This document shows positions 27,713 to 35,694 of a stretch of DNA of 64,000 nt, piece by piece; positions within the stretch are counted from its first letter, which is position 1, and each line of letters opens with the position of its first letter. This DNA is from UBA6183 sp943372215. Lineage in GTDB: Bacteria > Bacteroidota > Bacteroidia > UKL13-3. Both the position numbers and the translations under genes were made by a program. The notes beneath the pieces were generated by a model. It saw only the letters and a list, made by a program, of their open reading frames with translations. It ran no database searches and had not been told where the DNA came from. The stretch lies in NCBI GenBank assembly GCA_943372215.1, contig CALRXU020000017.1:1-64000 (forward strand), read 5' to 3'.

Positions 27713-27937
27713 ATGAATAATTATTTGTGTAAAAAATGCACCACATTATTGCAAGCTATAAGCACGCCAAAAAATGCGACCTGTGCAAAAGGAGGCATTC
27801 ACACTTGGACAAATTTAGGCTTATCAGGAACAGATGCCTACCAATGTGGCAAGTGCCATGTAGCTGTTTGTTCTAAGGAGTTACCCAAAAATGTCAATTG
27901 TCCAACTGGCGGTATGCACCAATGGGGTAAAAGGTAA
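27713..27937 (+). CDS. Tandem zinc-ribbon-like protein
   Basis: Protein of 74 residues built from two copies of one ~37-residue unit: CxxC, then P-K-N-x-x-C, then G-G-[IM]-H-x-W (residues ~4-32 and ~43-71). Each unit has three Cys and one His, enough for a zinc site. It lies 105 bp after the membrane-anchored protein. The gap holds a degenerate ATTACCCTATAAATAGAGG, which may be a decayed box, but no -7, so read-through from box 3 is likely. Confidence 0.72.
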   Translation: MNNYLCKKCTTLLQAISTPKNATCAKGGIHTWTNLGLSGTDAYQCGKCHVAVCSKELPKNVNCPTGGMHQWGKR

Positions 27938-27947
27938 GGGAGGCTTA

Positions 27948-28427
27948 TCATTCCCAGTTAAAGGAAACTTCAACTAAAGCATCGTTGGCCATTACTTTTT
28001 TTGTCGCAGGCCTGTCTTCCTTAAATTCATCTGGATTAAATGGCAGTCTTGCAATCAAATCATCCGTACTAAGGTTATCATAATCATAAATACCAATGTA
28101 ATAAACTTGGTTTAATACACTAAGTTGATAAGGTACTGATAGATTAAAGTACAAAGGGAGGTCGGATGCCGTCACATTATCAATACAATTGCTCTTGTTA
28201 AAAGTAAACAGCACATTATTATTGCTTTCAATGGTAAAATAAACATCTGCGTCTGATCCTACATCCCATTGTGCGCCTTGGTCGCTTAAGGGGAAGGTAG
28301 CTATTTTAACAGCGGTTACTGTAGCTGAAGTGGGAGATGTATCTTCATCATTTTTGCTGCAAGCTGTTAAAAAAAGCGAGGCAACCATGCCCACGCCAAT
28401 AATTGTTTTTTGTGATTTAATTATCAT
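27948..28427 (-). CDS. Small predicted lipoprotein of the TIR operon
   Basis: Protein of 159 residues from the ATG at 28427, which puts a lipoprotein signal (SLFLTAC, Cys at ~23) in the right place; a start at 28496 would add 23 residues and lose it. The mature part is beta-rich (PFNPDEFKEDRP near the end) with no family recognised. It overlaps the end of the YHxxxC protein gene by 11 nt, so it is probably the last gene of the TIR operon. Confidence 0.7.
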   Translation of the reverse strand: MIIKSQKTIIGVGMVASLFLTACSKNDEDTSPTSATVTAVKIATFPLSDQGAQWDVGSDADVYFTIESNNNVLFTFNKSNCIDNVTASDLPLYFNLSVPYQLSVLNQVYYIGIYDYDNLSTDDLIARLPFNPDEFKEDRPATKKVMANDALVEVSFNWE

Positions 28428-28797
28428 GTTGAAAGCATTTTTTTTGTGGGTTTTTGGTGTACCTTTTACATTGTTTACCCGCTTTGGTAATAGCACTGCA
28501 ACGCCATTTGGTGGCTTGCTGCTGAATAGGCATTTTTTTAATAGATTTAGTAGGTTTGTTGGTGGTTATACATTCAGAGCATGGCTCATATCCTTTTTTA
28601 AGGGCTTCTTTTAACGAAATGGCCAAAGCACTTTTTCCCAGGTAACGGCAGTCGCTCTCATGATACCTGTTGCCTTCATTGGTGATATAAATAACCATTT
28701 CCTTTTGGTCTTTTTGTGAGCAACAACTCACTATAAGCCATGTCAATAAGGGCATCATTATTTTAGCACGGCTAAAAAAATGTAAGGGATGAAGCAT
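28417..28797 (-). CDS. Cys-rich YHxxxC protein with a second zinc-like motif
   Basis: Protein of about 126 residues; the start is uncertain (28797 chosen, 28833 and 28758 possible). It has a lipoprotein-like LIVSCC near the N-terminus. Then comes RYHESDCRYLGKSALAISL...GYEPCSEC, a Cys/His pattern also seen at the C-terminus of some ComEC-related proteins. The tail carries RCSAITKAGKQCKRYT...KKCFQH, a separate C/C/C/H zinc-like motif. A relative of the first part (35106) sits in the other TGTTTAGAAA-type operon. Confidence 0.72.
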   Translation of the reverse strand: MLHPLHFFSRAKIMMPLLTWLIVSCCSQKDQKEMVIYITNEGNRYHESDCRYLGKSALAISLKEALKKGYEPCSECITTNKPTKSIKKMPIQQQATKWRCSAITKAGKQCKRYTKNPQKKCFQHDN

Positions 28798-28813
28798 GGC
28801 AATAGGCGTGTGT

Positions 28814-29461
28814 TTAATACATGTCAAGTTCATTAGATTTTATGCTTAAAATATTGGTTTCTATTTTAATTCCACGTTTACTATCTGGGGCATATTGACT
28901 TAATGTGTTATTCGGCTTCAATGCGTTAAACCTGAGGTTTTCAGTTTTAAATACGCCTCCACCAGATTTGATGTATTTTACTTCAACAAGTACTTCATCA
29001 ATAATAAATTTTGATTTGTTGGAGACCGCTATTTTAAGTCCTGAGATACCTCCCAATAGTTTAGCGGTATAATTGGGAGACTCAATTAGAACAAGGCTAT
29101 TGATGTTTTCTCTTGCGTAAGCTTTAGCATATGCTAGGGCTTGTTGCTCTTTTTTGGCCGATTGCGACTCATTGATATTGGGTATTAAAAATTGATAGGT
29201 AAGCAATAAAGCAATTGACGCTAACAATACAATGATGAGAACGAGCGAATAAGGGCTTTTTGGGGTTGTATTCATGTGATTAATTTGTGGGGGACGTGAA
29301 ATCAAGAATGGAGTTAATTCAGTTACATCTTTAGCAGGCAACCATTCCGGCATGCCATTGCTCCATACCAAAGTATCATCAGTAATTGGTTCGTTTTGCA
29401 GGTCACTAAAAGTTAATGGACCAGTTGATTTGCCGTTTTGTATCAGGTAATATTGTTTCAT
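28814..29461 (-). CDS. GYF_2-domain membrane protein
   Basis: Protein of 215 residues. The N-terminus is a GYF_2 (DUF4339) domain (~1-50; YLIQNGKSTGPLTFSDLQ and WSNGMPEWLPA), which usually mediates protein contacts. A single membrane segment (~72-92) precedes an extracytoplasmic alpha/beta domain of unknown type. It shares one nucleotide with the end of the TIR gene, so the two are translated together. Confidence 0.85.
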   Translation of the reverse strand: MKQYYLIQNGKSTGPLTFSDLQNEPITDDTLVWSNGMPEWLPAKDVTELTPFLISRPPQINHMNTTPKSPYSLVLIIVLLASIALLLTYQFLIPNINESQSAKKEQQALAYAKAYARENINSLVLIESPNYTAKLLGGISGLKIAVSNKSKFIIDEVLVEVKYIKSGGGVFKTENLRFNALKPNNTLSQYAPDSKRGIKIETNILSIKSNELDMY

Positions 29462-30606
29462 TATTTAATATTTGCTGAAAAATTCCAAGTGTTGCCTTTT
29501 TTCTCAAACAAGTATTTATCTTCTTTGGTAAATCCGTAACAGGTAACTACTTGCTTAAGGCATGATTGCTGCTGCTTTTTACCAATCATTTCAATATTTA
29601 CATACCTAAGCGGATTGATGTATTTTATAGCAACGGTGGCCTGAAAGTCATTAATTAAAGAAATATCAGTAATGTGGAAATCCACTGCATCTTTATTAAT
29701 GAGCATAAACGCGATTTGTTGTTGTCCTCTTTTGGCGAGATAAGCAGCCAGTTCACTAATTCCGAATGAAGAATAAAAAGCTTTGGTATTAAAGCCAGCA
29801 ATCTCCAGCTTTTTACGCCCTTTTAGCTCACCATTAAAAGTAATTAACTTATAGTCATTTGTTTTGCAAGGAAGGCTATTGGTAAAGTTGCTGTAAACAG
29901 ATTTGATGCTATCAAATTCCACATACAAAGCTTTGTATTGGTTTTGGTTCTTGGTATATTCTGCTACAATCTGGGAGTCAAACGTTAAGATTTTATCTTT
30001 AATAATTTTACATACATGGGCTTCGTTAGGGCCTGTTGGTTTAAAGTAAACAAAGTAGGCTATGGACATTAATGCTGCTAGGGTAAAAGCGGCTGTAGCC
30101 AATAATTTTTTATATTTGTTATTGACTCCAGTTACATCTCCATTGGTGTTAGTAGGAGGCGTATGAACCGGAGGAGGAAGTTCTTTCCTAATTTCTTCTA
30201 CCAGCTTTTGGGTAACGGCTTCCAGGCCAATTGCAGTATTCACAGCAAAACAATCTACCAAGTGCGGAAATTCAGGTTGAATGTCCTCGCTGTTCACCTT
30301 GTGCCATACTGGAAGAATCATGTTGTAACCCCTTCTTGGTTCTTGGGCATCCATGAAGTTAACTTCTCTTCTGGCCCACTCGGCCTTAAACAGGTTATCA
30401 CTAATAATTACCACACCAAATTTCGACTTGAGAATGGCTTCTTCTATAATGCTTTTTTTCAGTCGTTGCCCAACACGCATATCAGTGCCAGAATACCAAA
30501 CCTTTAGTCCAGCTTCCCTCAGTCGTCTATTTAATTCATCGCTAAGCGCTCCTTTGTCGGTAAAGGCGTGTGAAATAAACACATCATAGGTATAAGACTT
30601 TTTCAT
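29461..30606 (-). CDS. TIR-domain membrane protein
   Basis: Protein of 381 residues. The N-terminal TIR domain (~5-140) starts with YDVFISHAFTDK and has the ISDNLFKAEWARREVNF segment, in which E81 occupies the position of the catalytic Glu of NAD-cleaving TIR enzymes. One membrane segment follows (~169-188), then ~190 extracytoplasmic residues of unknown fold. The TIR domain therefore faces the cytoplasm and the unknown domain faces the periplasm, an arrangement that suggests envelope sensing coupled to NAD cleavage or scaffold signalling. First gene of a four-gene operon behind a 21-bp tandem repeat. Confidence 0.88.
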   Translation of the reverse strand: MKKSYTYDVFISHAFTDKGALSDELNRRLREAGLKVWYSGTDMRVGQRLKKSIIEEAILKSKFGVVIISDNLFKAEWARREVNFMDAQEPRRGYNMILPVWHKVNSEDIQPEFPHLVDCFAVNTAIGLEAVTQKLVEEIRKELPPPVHTPPTNTNGDVTGVNNKYKKLLATAAFTLAALMSIAYFVYFKPTGPNEAHVCKIIKDKILTFDSQIVAEYTKNQNQYKALYVEFDSIKSVYSNFTNSLPCKTNDYKLITFNGELKGRKKLEIAGFNTKAFYSSFGISELAAYLAKRGQQQIAFMLINKDAVDFHITDISLINDFQATVAIKYINPLRYVNIEMIGKKQQQSCLKQVVTCYGFTKEDKYLFEKKGNTWNFSANIK

Positions 30607-30632
30607 GGCCTCGTGTTAAAATTAGCAAGAGG

Positions 30633-30700
30633 CAAAGTCTCTGTTTTAGCAATAAACAGGAAATATTCTTTCTAAAACGGGGTAAAAAGTTTCCGAAACG
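30633..30700 (-). promoter_or_regulatory. TGTTTAGAAA-class tandem repeat and -7 of the TIR operon
   Basis: Read on the minus strand, CGTTTCGGAAAC (from 30700) and CGTTTTAGAAAG (from 30679) are 21 bp apart. AGACTTTG (30640-30633) starts 39 bp after the second copy and keeps the TTTG of the -7 consensus. The spacing is the same as at 34228, which drives the 34316 operon. Confidence 0.6.
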
Positions 30701-30704
30701 CCAT

Positions 30705-31457
30705 TTATTTGAGTAATCGTAAACCACGTAACACCTCTTCCCTAAATTTTTCTCCTACCAAAAGTTCATGTTTTCCTAAAACAAGTTGGTTGCCTTTAAT
30801 CTCGCTTATCAGGTTTAGGTTAATTACATGAAAGCGGCTAATCCGGATAAATGAGTCCAGGGCTAATTTATCAAAAACATGATTCATGCTTTTACTGTAG
30901 GTATGTTTTCCCTCTTTAACGGAATAGATATGGGTGTATGAGCCATCTGCCTCTAGAAACAATATTTCGGCAATAGGAATTTTTTTAAAATGCCCGGAGT
31001 CAATTCTAATAAACAAAGAATCATTCACCAAATACTCTGTTTCAACCTTGGTTTCCATGTTGCTTAGTTTTGCCTGAAGCTTTTTATCCGAATTAAAAAG
31101 GGCTTGATGAATGCTTGCGATAACTTGACGCTCATTGAAAGGCTTAACCAGGTAAGCCGCAGGGCCTGCGCTTGCTGCACGTTTTAAGGTAGTTTGATTA
31201 TCAATATCAGTTAAAAAAACAATTGGAATGGGATGAATTTTTTTCATTTGTCGGGCAGTTTCTATGCCGTCAGTATCGCCATCAAGGGCAATATCCATCA
31301 ATACCAAATCAGGTTTTACGTTGTTGAAAGAGGTTAATGCATCAACAGCATTTGCTGCTTCATGGGTTATGGTAAATCCAGCATGGGTTAATTTTGATGC
31401 AATGTCTGCAGATATGATACTTTCATTTTCTACAATAAGAATTTTAACATTTGACAT
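30705..31457 (-). CDS. LytTR-family response regulator
   Basis: Protein of 250 residues: receiver domain (~1-120, phosphoacceptor D55) and a LytTR DNA-binding domain (~145-248; FLEADGSYTHIYSVKEGKHT and FIRISRFHVINLNLISEI are characteristic). It is divergent from the TPR histidine kinase at 31536, its likely partner, and its stop is next to the repeats in front of the TIR operon. LytTR dimers bind direct repeats of about 21-22 bp spacing, so it is a leading candidate for the tandem repeats in this window. Confidence 0.93.
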   Translation of the reverse strand: MSNVKILIVENESIISADIASKLTHAGFTITHEAANAVDALTSFNNVKPDLVLMDIALDGDTDGIETARQMKKIHPIPIVFLTDIDNQTTLKRAASAGPAAYLVKPFNERQVIASIHQALFNSDKKLQAKLSNMETKVETEYLVNDSLFIRIDSGHFKKIPIAEILFLEADGSYTHIYSVKEGKHTYSKSMNHVFDKLALDSFIRISRFHVINLNLISEIKGNQLVLGKHELLVGEKFREEVLRGLRLLK

Positions 31458-31495
31458 ATATTGGTTTAATTTACCGCATCAATTTAGTAAGACCA

Positions 31496-31525
31496 TAGAA
31501 AAGTTCTAAGTTTATTTTCTAAACA
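31496..31525. promoter_or_regulatory. Half-site and inverted repeat between the LytTR gene and the TPR kinase
   Basis: TAGAAAA (31496-31502) and TTTTCTA (31515-31521) form an inverted repeat. On the minus strand 31525-31516 reads TGTTTAGAAA, identical to the first repeat at 34228. TAAGTTTA (31506-31513) could serve as the -7 box of the kinase gene. This suggests autoregulation of the pair, but only one good half-site is present. Confidence 0.4.
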
Positions 31526-31535
31526 CCCCATATTT

Positions 31536-33362
31536 ATGTCTAAACAGGCTTTTTTTCTAGTTTTTGTGTTTTCCGTTGTTACGGGATATGCACAAAACAA
31601 ACTGGAATTATTGCGCAATAAAGGGGACGAGTTGTTGTCAAAAAATAAATACCAACAGGCTATTGTTGTATTTAAAGAGGGCCTGGAATTGGCAACACAA
31701 AAAGATGAAATTTTTTATGAAGCAACCTTTTTGGTGAATCTGGGCGTTTCATATGAAAACATCAATGATTGGAGCAAGGCAGAAGAATATTATAACTATG
31801 CAATTGTTACCGCTCAAAAAAATAATGATGATTTGAACCAAGCTTTTGCAAACCGCAACCTCTCGCTTATTAACATCAGAAAAGGATTGTACAGCAGGGC
31901 ATATATGCAACTGATTGTTGCCGCCAAATATTTTAAAAAATCAAACATGCCTGACGGGCTAGTGAATACCTACATCAGCATTGGTAATCTCGAATATAAA
32001 AGAGAAAATTATAACGAAGCAGCACATCATTACAGAAGGGCTATAGAGTTGGTTAAGAAATTGGTTCAAGTAACAACAGACAGCATACAACAAAGGGAAT
32101 ACCTCATGGATTTTGCCATGTTGTTAAATAACATGGGTGATTATTACAGGCTTAAAGACGATTATGACTCGGCCATTATTTATTTAGACAGTGCGTTACA
32201 CCTAAAAATGCAACTAGGCAATAATGAGTATATGGCAAATACCATGTTGGGACTTGGAGAAGTTTATTACCTTAAAAATGATGCCCGAAAAGCAATGTAT
32301 TATTGTGATAAGGCCTATCAAATACGAAAGCTTATTGGGGACGTAAAGGGATTACCGGAAGCCGCCAATAGTTTGGCCGAGGTTAATATAAAGTTAGGCT
32401 CCTTATCAAAGTCGGAGGAGTTGTTGCAAATTGCTAGAAACATCTCATTAAAAGATACCCTGCGTAAGGATTTGTTAAGAAATTATGACATCAGTCGAAA
32501 GCTATACCATCAAATGAATCAACTTGATAAGGCGGTGTTGTTTGACCAATTGTACATAGACATATTGAATGAGTTGAGGGACGAAAAGTTAAACAAGCAG
32601 ATTGAAGAATTGAAAATACAGTACCAAACAGAAGAGTCGAAAAGAGACTTTGACGAGCGTCTCCGAAAAAATGAGCAAGAAAAGAGACTCATGTATGCAG
32701 GAATAGGTGCATTGTTATTGTTTATCGGACTTGTTGTTTTTGCTTATTTACAAAAGAAACGCGATAAGGATAAAATTGAACTCCTGATGCGGGAGTTGAA
32801 TCACCGGGTTAAAAATAACCTTCAGGTATTATCCAGCATACTAAGCCTCCATTATGAACAGCTTGCTGATACACGTTCAAAACAATTGATTAAAGAAACA
32901 GAGGGCAGGGTAAAGGCAATGTCTTTTGTACATAAAAAATTATATAAAGGTAAAGCGTTTACACAAGTGGTGCTAAATATACTAATACAGGAGCTGGCCG
33001 AGGAGCTTAAGATTAGTTATGGTTTTAATTCTGACCTGTTTAAAATAGAGTATCAGTTGGATGAAATTACGTTAGATGCCGATAAGGCAATTCCTGCGGG
33101 CTTACTCTTAAACGAATTATTAACAAATACCTTTAAACATGCTTATCACCATACACCTGAGCCGAAATTAATGATTAGTTTGTTGAGAAAACATAAGGAG
33201 ATTACCATTATTGTGAGTGATAATGGATCAGGAACTGAACCAATGGCCCAAACAGATTCATTTGGTGTGAAGTTAATAAAATTATTAAGCAAACAGTTAA
33301 AAGCTGAAGTAATCACAAACACCAAAGAAGGTACTAAAACCCAAATTAAATTTACGTTGTAA
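31536..33362 (+). CDS. TPR-containing sensor histidine kinase (HisKA_2)
   Basis: Protein of 608 residues: signal peptide (~1-19), about seven tetratricopeptide repeats (~20-345), coiled coil (~345-382), one membrane segment (~385-405), then HisKA_2 (phosphoacceptor H423 in RELNHRVKNNLQ) and HATPase (LLLNELLTNTFKHAYHH, DNGSG). The TPR region is periplasmic and presumably binds protein partners. Divergent from the LytTR regulator at 30705, with which it should form a two-component pair. It ends at a strong terminator. Confidence 0.92.
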   Translation: MSKQAFFLVFVFSVVTGYAQNKLELLRNKGDELLSKNKYQQAIVVFKEGLELATQKDEIFYEATFLVNLGVSYENINDWSKAEEYYNYAIVTAQKNNDDLNQAFANRNLSLINIRKGLYSRAYMQLIVAAKYFKKSNMPDGLVNTYISIGNLEYKRENYNEAAHHYRRAIELVKKLVQVTTDSIQQREYLMDFAMLLNNMGDYYRLKDDYDSAIIYLDSALHLKMQLGNNEYMANTMLGLGEVYYLKNDARKAMYYCDKAYQIRKLIGDVKGLPEAANSLAEVNIKLGSLSKSEELLQIARNISLKDTLRKDLLRNYDISRKLYHQMNQLDKAVLFDQLYIDILNELRDEKLNKQIEELKIQYQTEESKRDFDERLRKNEQEKRLMYAGIGALLLFIGLVVFAYLQKKRDKDKIELLMRELNHRVKNNLQVLSSILSLHYEQLADTRSKQLIKETEGRVKAMSFVHKKLYKGKAFTQVVLNILIQELAEELKISYGFNSDLFKIEYQLDEITLDADKAIPAGLLLNELLTNTFKHAYHHTPEPKLMISLLRKHKEITIIVSDNGSGTEPMAQTDSFGVKLIKLLSKQLKAEVITNTKEGTKTQIKFTL

Positions 33363-33369
33363 CCATAAA

Positions 33370-33396
33370 AAAAGCCCAACCAATGGTTGGGCTTTT
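33370..33396. terminator. Bidirectional rho-independent terminator
   Basis: AAAAGCCCAACC and GGTTGGGCTTTT pair perfectly (12 bp, 3-nt loop). It lies between the convergent TPR kinase and lipoprotein genes and suits both. Confidence 0.93.
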
Positions 33397-33418
33397 AGCA
33401 GAAAATGATAAGGAGGGA

Positions 33419-33829
33419 TTATTCTTTAAGCATTACAATGTCAGCCAAAACAAGTTCTGATTGGTCATCAAAAGGAATCGCTTCCCAATCAGATAAATCT
33501 TGGTAACCAGAAGCTGAGTACTTCAGTTGGTAGTTACCGCCTGTGATGTTGGTGAATTCATAATTCCCAGATGCATCAGAAGTGGCCGTTCCAACCAACG
33601 TATCCCCGTTTAAGTACATTAAAATGGTAGCATTGGCAACGGCATTGCTATGTACTGTTTTTATTTTCCCTTTTACCGTTTTGGGGCGGTCTTCCACTTC
33701 TTGTTTAAAAGGTGGTTTTTGCTTGGAAACTTCCGTTGCCTGAGGAGTAGGATTTTCGTTTTTATCGCAACTGGTAAGCGTTGCCGAAAATATGGCGATG
33801 CAAATAGCACCACAAAATAAATTGGTCAT
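33419..33829 (-). CDS. Lipoprotein with carboxypeptidase-regulatory-like domain
   Basis: Protein of 136 residues with a lipoprotein signal (SATLTSC, Cys at ~21), a Pro/Lys-rich linker (~25-50) and one beta-sandwich domain (~50-130; GTATSDASGNYEFTNITGG and YQLKYSASGYQ) of the carboxypeptidase-regulatory/CNA-B type common on Bacteroidota surface proteins. Probably an envelope-anchored structural or binding module. No partner is evident. Confidence 0.8.
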   Translation of the reverse strand: MTNLFCGAICIAIFSATLTSCDKNENPTPQATEVSKQKPPFKQEVEDRPKTVKGKIKTVHSNAVANATILMYLNGDTLVGTATSDASGNYEFTNITGGNYQLKYSASGYQDLSDWEAIPFDDQSELVLADIVMLKE

Positions 33830-34227
33830 GTTGTTAAAAATTAAAATTTGAAAAAAGACAAGGCGCTGCCCGCAGGTACTTGTACCCGGTTAGGTGATTG
33901 CCTGAAAAAAAATTGAAGAGGTATTTTGTTCAGTGAGCTATTGCAGCAGGTTTTACCTCTTCACAGTGAACCTGTGCAATAGCAAACTCAACTTGAAGTA
34001 AGGTTGAAACTGGAGTGGATTGAACAGCTTTTTTTTCATGTTTACATGCAGGCGATTACCTGTAATTTTCTGCCATACCCTTTCCCGTAACTCCCTTTTT
34101 GCTTATATAAGAACAATTGCAATTGTTGTTGATCAACGGTACAAAGATGTTGTGAAGCACTATTTTTAATGGTACGAGAAACAGATTACTTGCACATAGT
34201 TTTTACCGAAAAAACGGAGTTATTCCC
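33830..34227. other. Gene-free region with predicted RNA structure
   Basis: No coding region seen on either strand. It contains two mutually exclusive hairpins (33915-33983, listed separately), a short GGTAC/GTACC palindrome near 33876, and a run of T residues near 34028-34036 that could end a plus-strand transcript. Confidence 0.4.
33915..33983 (+). other. Two overlapping, mutually exclusive hairpins
   Basis: GAAGAGGTA (33915-33923) can pair with TACCTCTTC (33954-33962). GCTATTGCAGCAGGTT (33937-33952) can pair with AACCTGTGCAATAGC (33969-33983) with one bulge. The stems interleave, so they are alternatives or a pseudoknot. This is the layout of a structured RNA or attenuator, but no promoter was located for it. 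Confidence 0.35.
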
Positions 34228-34295
34228 TGTTTAGAAAGTTTTTAAGGGTGTTCAGAAAATAGATTGAGGGTTTAGATACAGTGCAAGTAGTTTTG
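34228..34295 (+). promoter_or_regulatory. TGTTTAGAAA-class tandem repeat and -7 of the 34316 operon
   Basis: TGTTTAGAAA (34228) and TGTTCAGAAA (34249) are 21 bp apart. TAGTTTTG (34288-34295) is a perfect TAnnTTTG 39 bp after the second copy, and the start codon follows 21 bp later. A GGAGTTATTCCC at 34216 resembles a single GRGTA box. Confidence 0.65.
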
Positions 34296-34315
34296 GTTAA
34301 TAATGATAATAAACC

Positions 34316-35098
34316 ATGGCAACAGAATCGCGACTGGTAAAACTATTGATTGAAAAACTGGCTCATAAAGTGGGACAATCGCTTGATATGGCTGGATATA
34401 AAGCAATGAGTGATTTTTTAGAAAGGGAATTGAAGACAACTTGTTCAATTGACCATCGGTATTTACATGATGTTTATACCAGGGTAAGTAAAAAGGATCA
34501 ACTGCATAACAAGGCAGATAGGACTTCAAGAGACAACTTAGATAAAATTGCTAAGGCCATTGGATATGAAGATTATCAAGGATTTATTAATGTAGTGGAT
34601 AAACCATTAGACAAGTTTATAAAAGCTGTTTTAGGAAATTGGTGGAGCATTGTCAGGGCCAATAAAGGAGCCTATTTACTTAAAGCTCCAGTAAAAATTT
34701 ACCAATCAAAAAATAGGGAACCACGCATAGAACTTCAGGGCGAACATCACTTGTTTAAAGGGGTATTGCATCACCGTTCAGGCAATATTTTTTGCGAGTT
34801 AGATTCTGATGAGAGTAAGAAATTATTTATTGTATTAAAAGTTGGGAACAGTATAAATCCACAGCTTATTCAAGGTGTTTTTACCGGTGTGTCAACGGCT
34901 GGTGATCCATTAGCTGGGCGCGAATTGTTTTACCGGGCAGAAGAAGGAATTGATTTTAAAGAAATGAAGTGGGAAAAAGTACCATTGGAAAAGATTCTAC
35001 AGGATGAAAGAATAAACCAATACTTCAATACATATGAAGGAAACTGTTTAAAAATAAATGAAGCCAGCACTTTTACATTAACTGATTTGGAAAAATAA
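34316..35098 (+). CDS. Conserved-looking protein of unknown function
   Basis: Soluble protein of 260 residues, no signal peptide or membrane segment. The N-terminal ~100 residues are helical (LLIEKLAHKVGQ, YKAMSDFLERELK, HRYLHDVYTRVSKKDQ) and could bind DNA or protein. Residues ~125-215 look like an antiparallel beta domain (GEHHLFKGVLHHRSGNIF). No family is recognised. Its promoter repeat matches that of the TIR operon, and the next gene, 7 bp downstream, is a relative of a TIR-operon protein, so a role with the TIR system is plausible. Confidence 0.7.
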   Translation: MATESRLVKLLIEKLAHKVGQSLDMAGYKAMSDFLERELKTTCSIDHRYLHDVYTRVSKKDQLHNKADRTSRDNLDKIAKAIGYEDYQGFINVVDKPLDKFIKAVLGNWWSIVRANKGAYLLKAPVKIYQSKNREPRIELQGEHHLFKGVLHHRSGNIFCELDSDESKKLFIVLKVGNSINPQLIQGVFTGVSTAGDPLAGRELFYRAEEGIDFKEMKWEKVPLEKILQDERINQYFNTYEGNCLKINEASTFTLTDLEK

Positions 35099-35105
35099 TA
35101 CCACC

Positions 35106-35375
35106 ATGACTCGCAGAAAGTACCACTACTTTGTTTTATTAACCTGGCTGCTGCTTGCCGTTTCGGTAAACGCTCAAACGGTACACTATACCAAAACAGG
35201 TAAAAAATACCATATGGAGGGCTGCCAATACTTAAGAAAAAGTGATTATACATGTACTCTGGAAGAAGCCTTACGGATGGGATTCGAAGCTTGTTTAAGA
35301 TGCAAGCCACCTACTAAAGTGAGCAAGCCCAAAGCAGTGCTTCGACAAAAGAAAAAACAAAAAGGAAGAATGTAA
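35106..35375 (+). CDS. Small exported YHxxxC Cys-rich protein
   Basis: Protein of 89 residues with a signal peptide (~8-24, VSVNAQ) followed by a single metal-site-like pattern: KYHMEGCQYLRKS...EEALRMGFEACLRC (~34-66), with His and three Cys positioned as in the TIR-operon protein at 28417. It ends in a strongly basic tail. Probably periplasmic. Second gene of the 34316 operon. Confidence 0.75.
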   Translation: MTRRKYHYFVLLTWLLLAVSVNAQTVHYTKTGKKYHMEGCQYLRKSDYTCTLEEALRMGFEACLRCKPPTKVSKPKAVLRQKKKQKGRM

Positions 35376-35442
35376 GACGTAATTGATAAACGACTAACTG
35401 AGTCAATTTAGATAGCAAATCAAATAGTAAATTTTAATAGTT

Positions 35443-35694
35443 ATGGAACAAATAAATAGCCCCTATAAGGTAGTACCTTTTGTAGGGGTAATCAACCAAA
35501 AGAACAGACAGATAACAGATGTCTCTAAGCAACTTGAAACCTTAATTAATGAGCAGATTAACTTAGGCTGGACATATGTCCGTTTGGAGAGTGTTTCTTC
35601 ATTTGTAACGCCAGATGATGGGTGCTTTGGAATTGGTGCAAAGCCTGGTTACAACACTGTTACACAGGTTGTAGTATTTGAAAGAACGAAATGA
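35443..35694 (+). CDS. Small DUF4177-like protein
   Basis: Protein of 83 residues, no signal peptide. KVVPF near the start, then QLETLINEQINLGWTYVRLE and a final VVVFER strand resemble the small DUF4177-like alpha/beta proteins; the match is by eye. It overlaps the next gene by an ATGA, so it heads a three-gene operon with the YidD-like and two-TM proteins. No tandem box precedes it. Confidence 0.65.
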   Translation: MEQINSPYKVVPFVGVINQKNRQITDVSKQLETLINEQINLGWTYVRLESVSSFVTPDDGCFGIGAKPGYNTVTQVVVFERTK

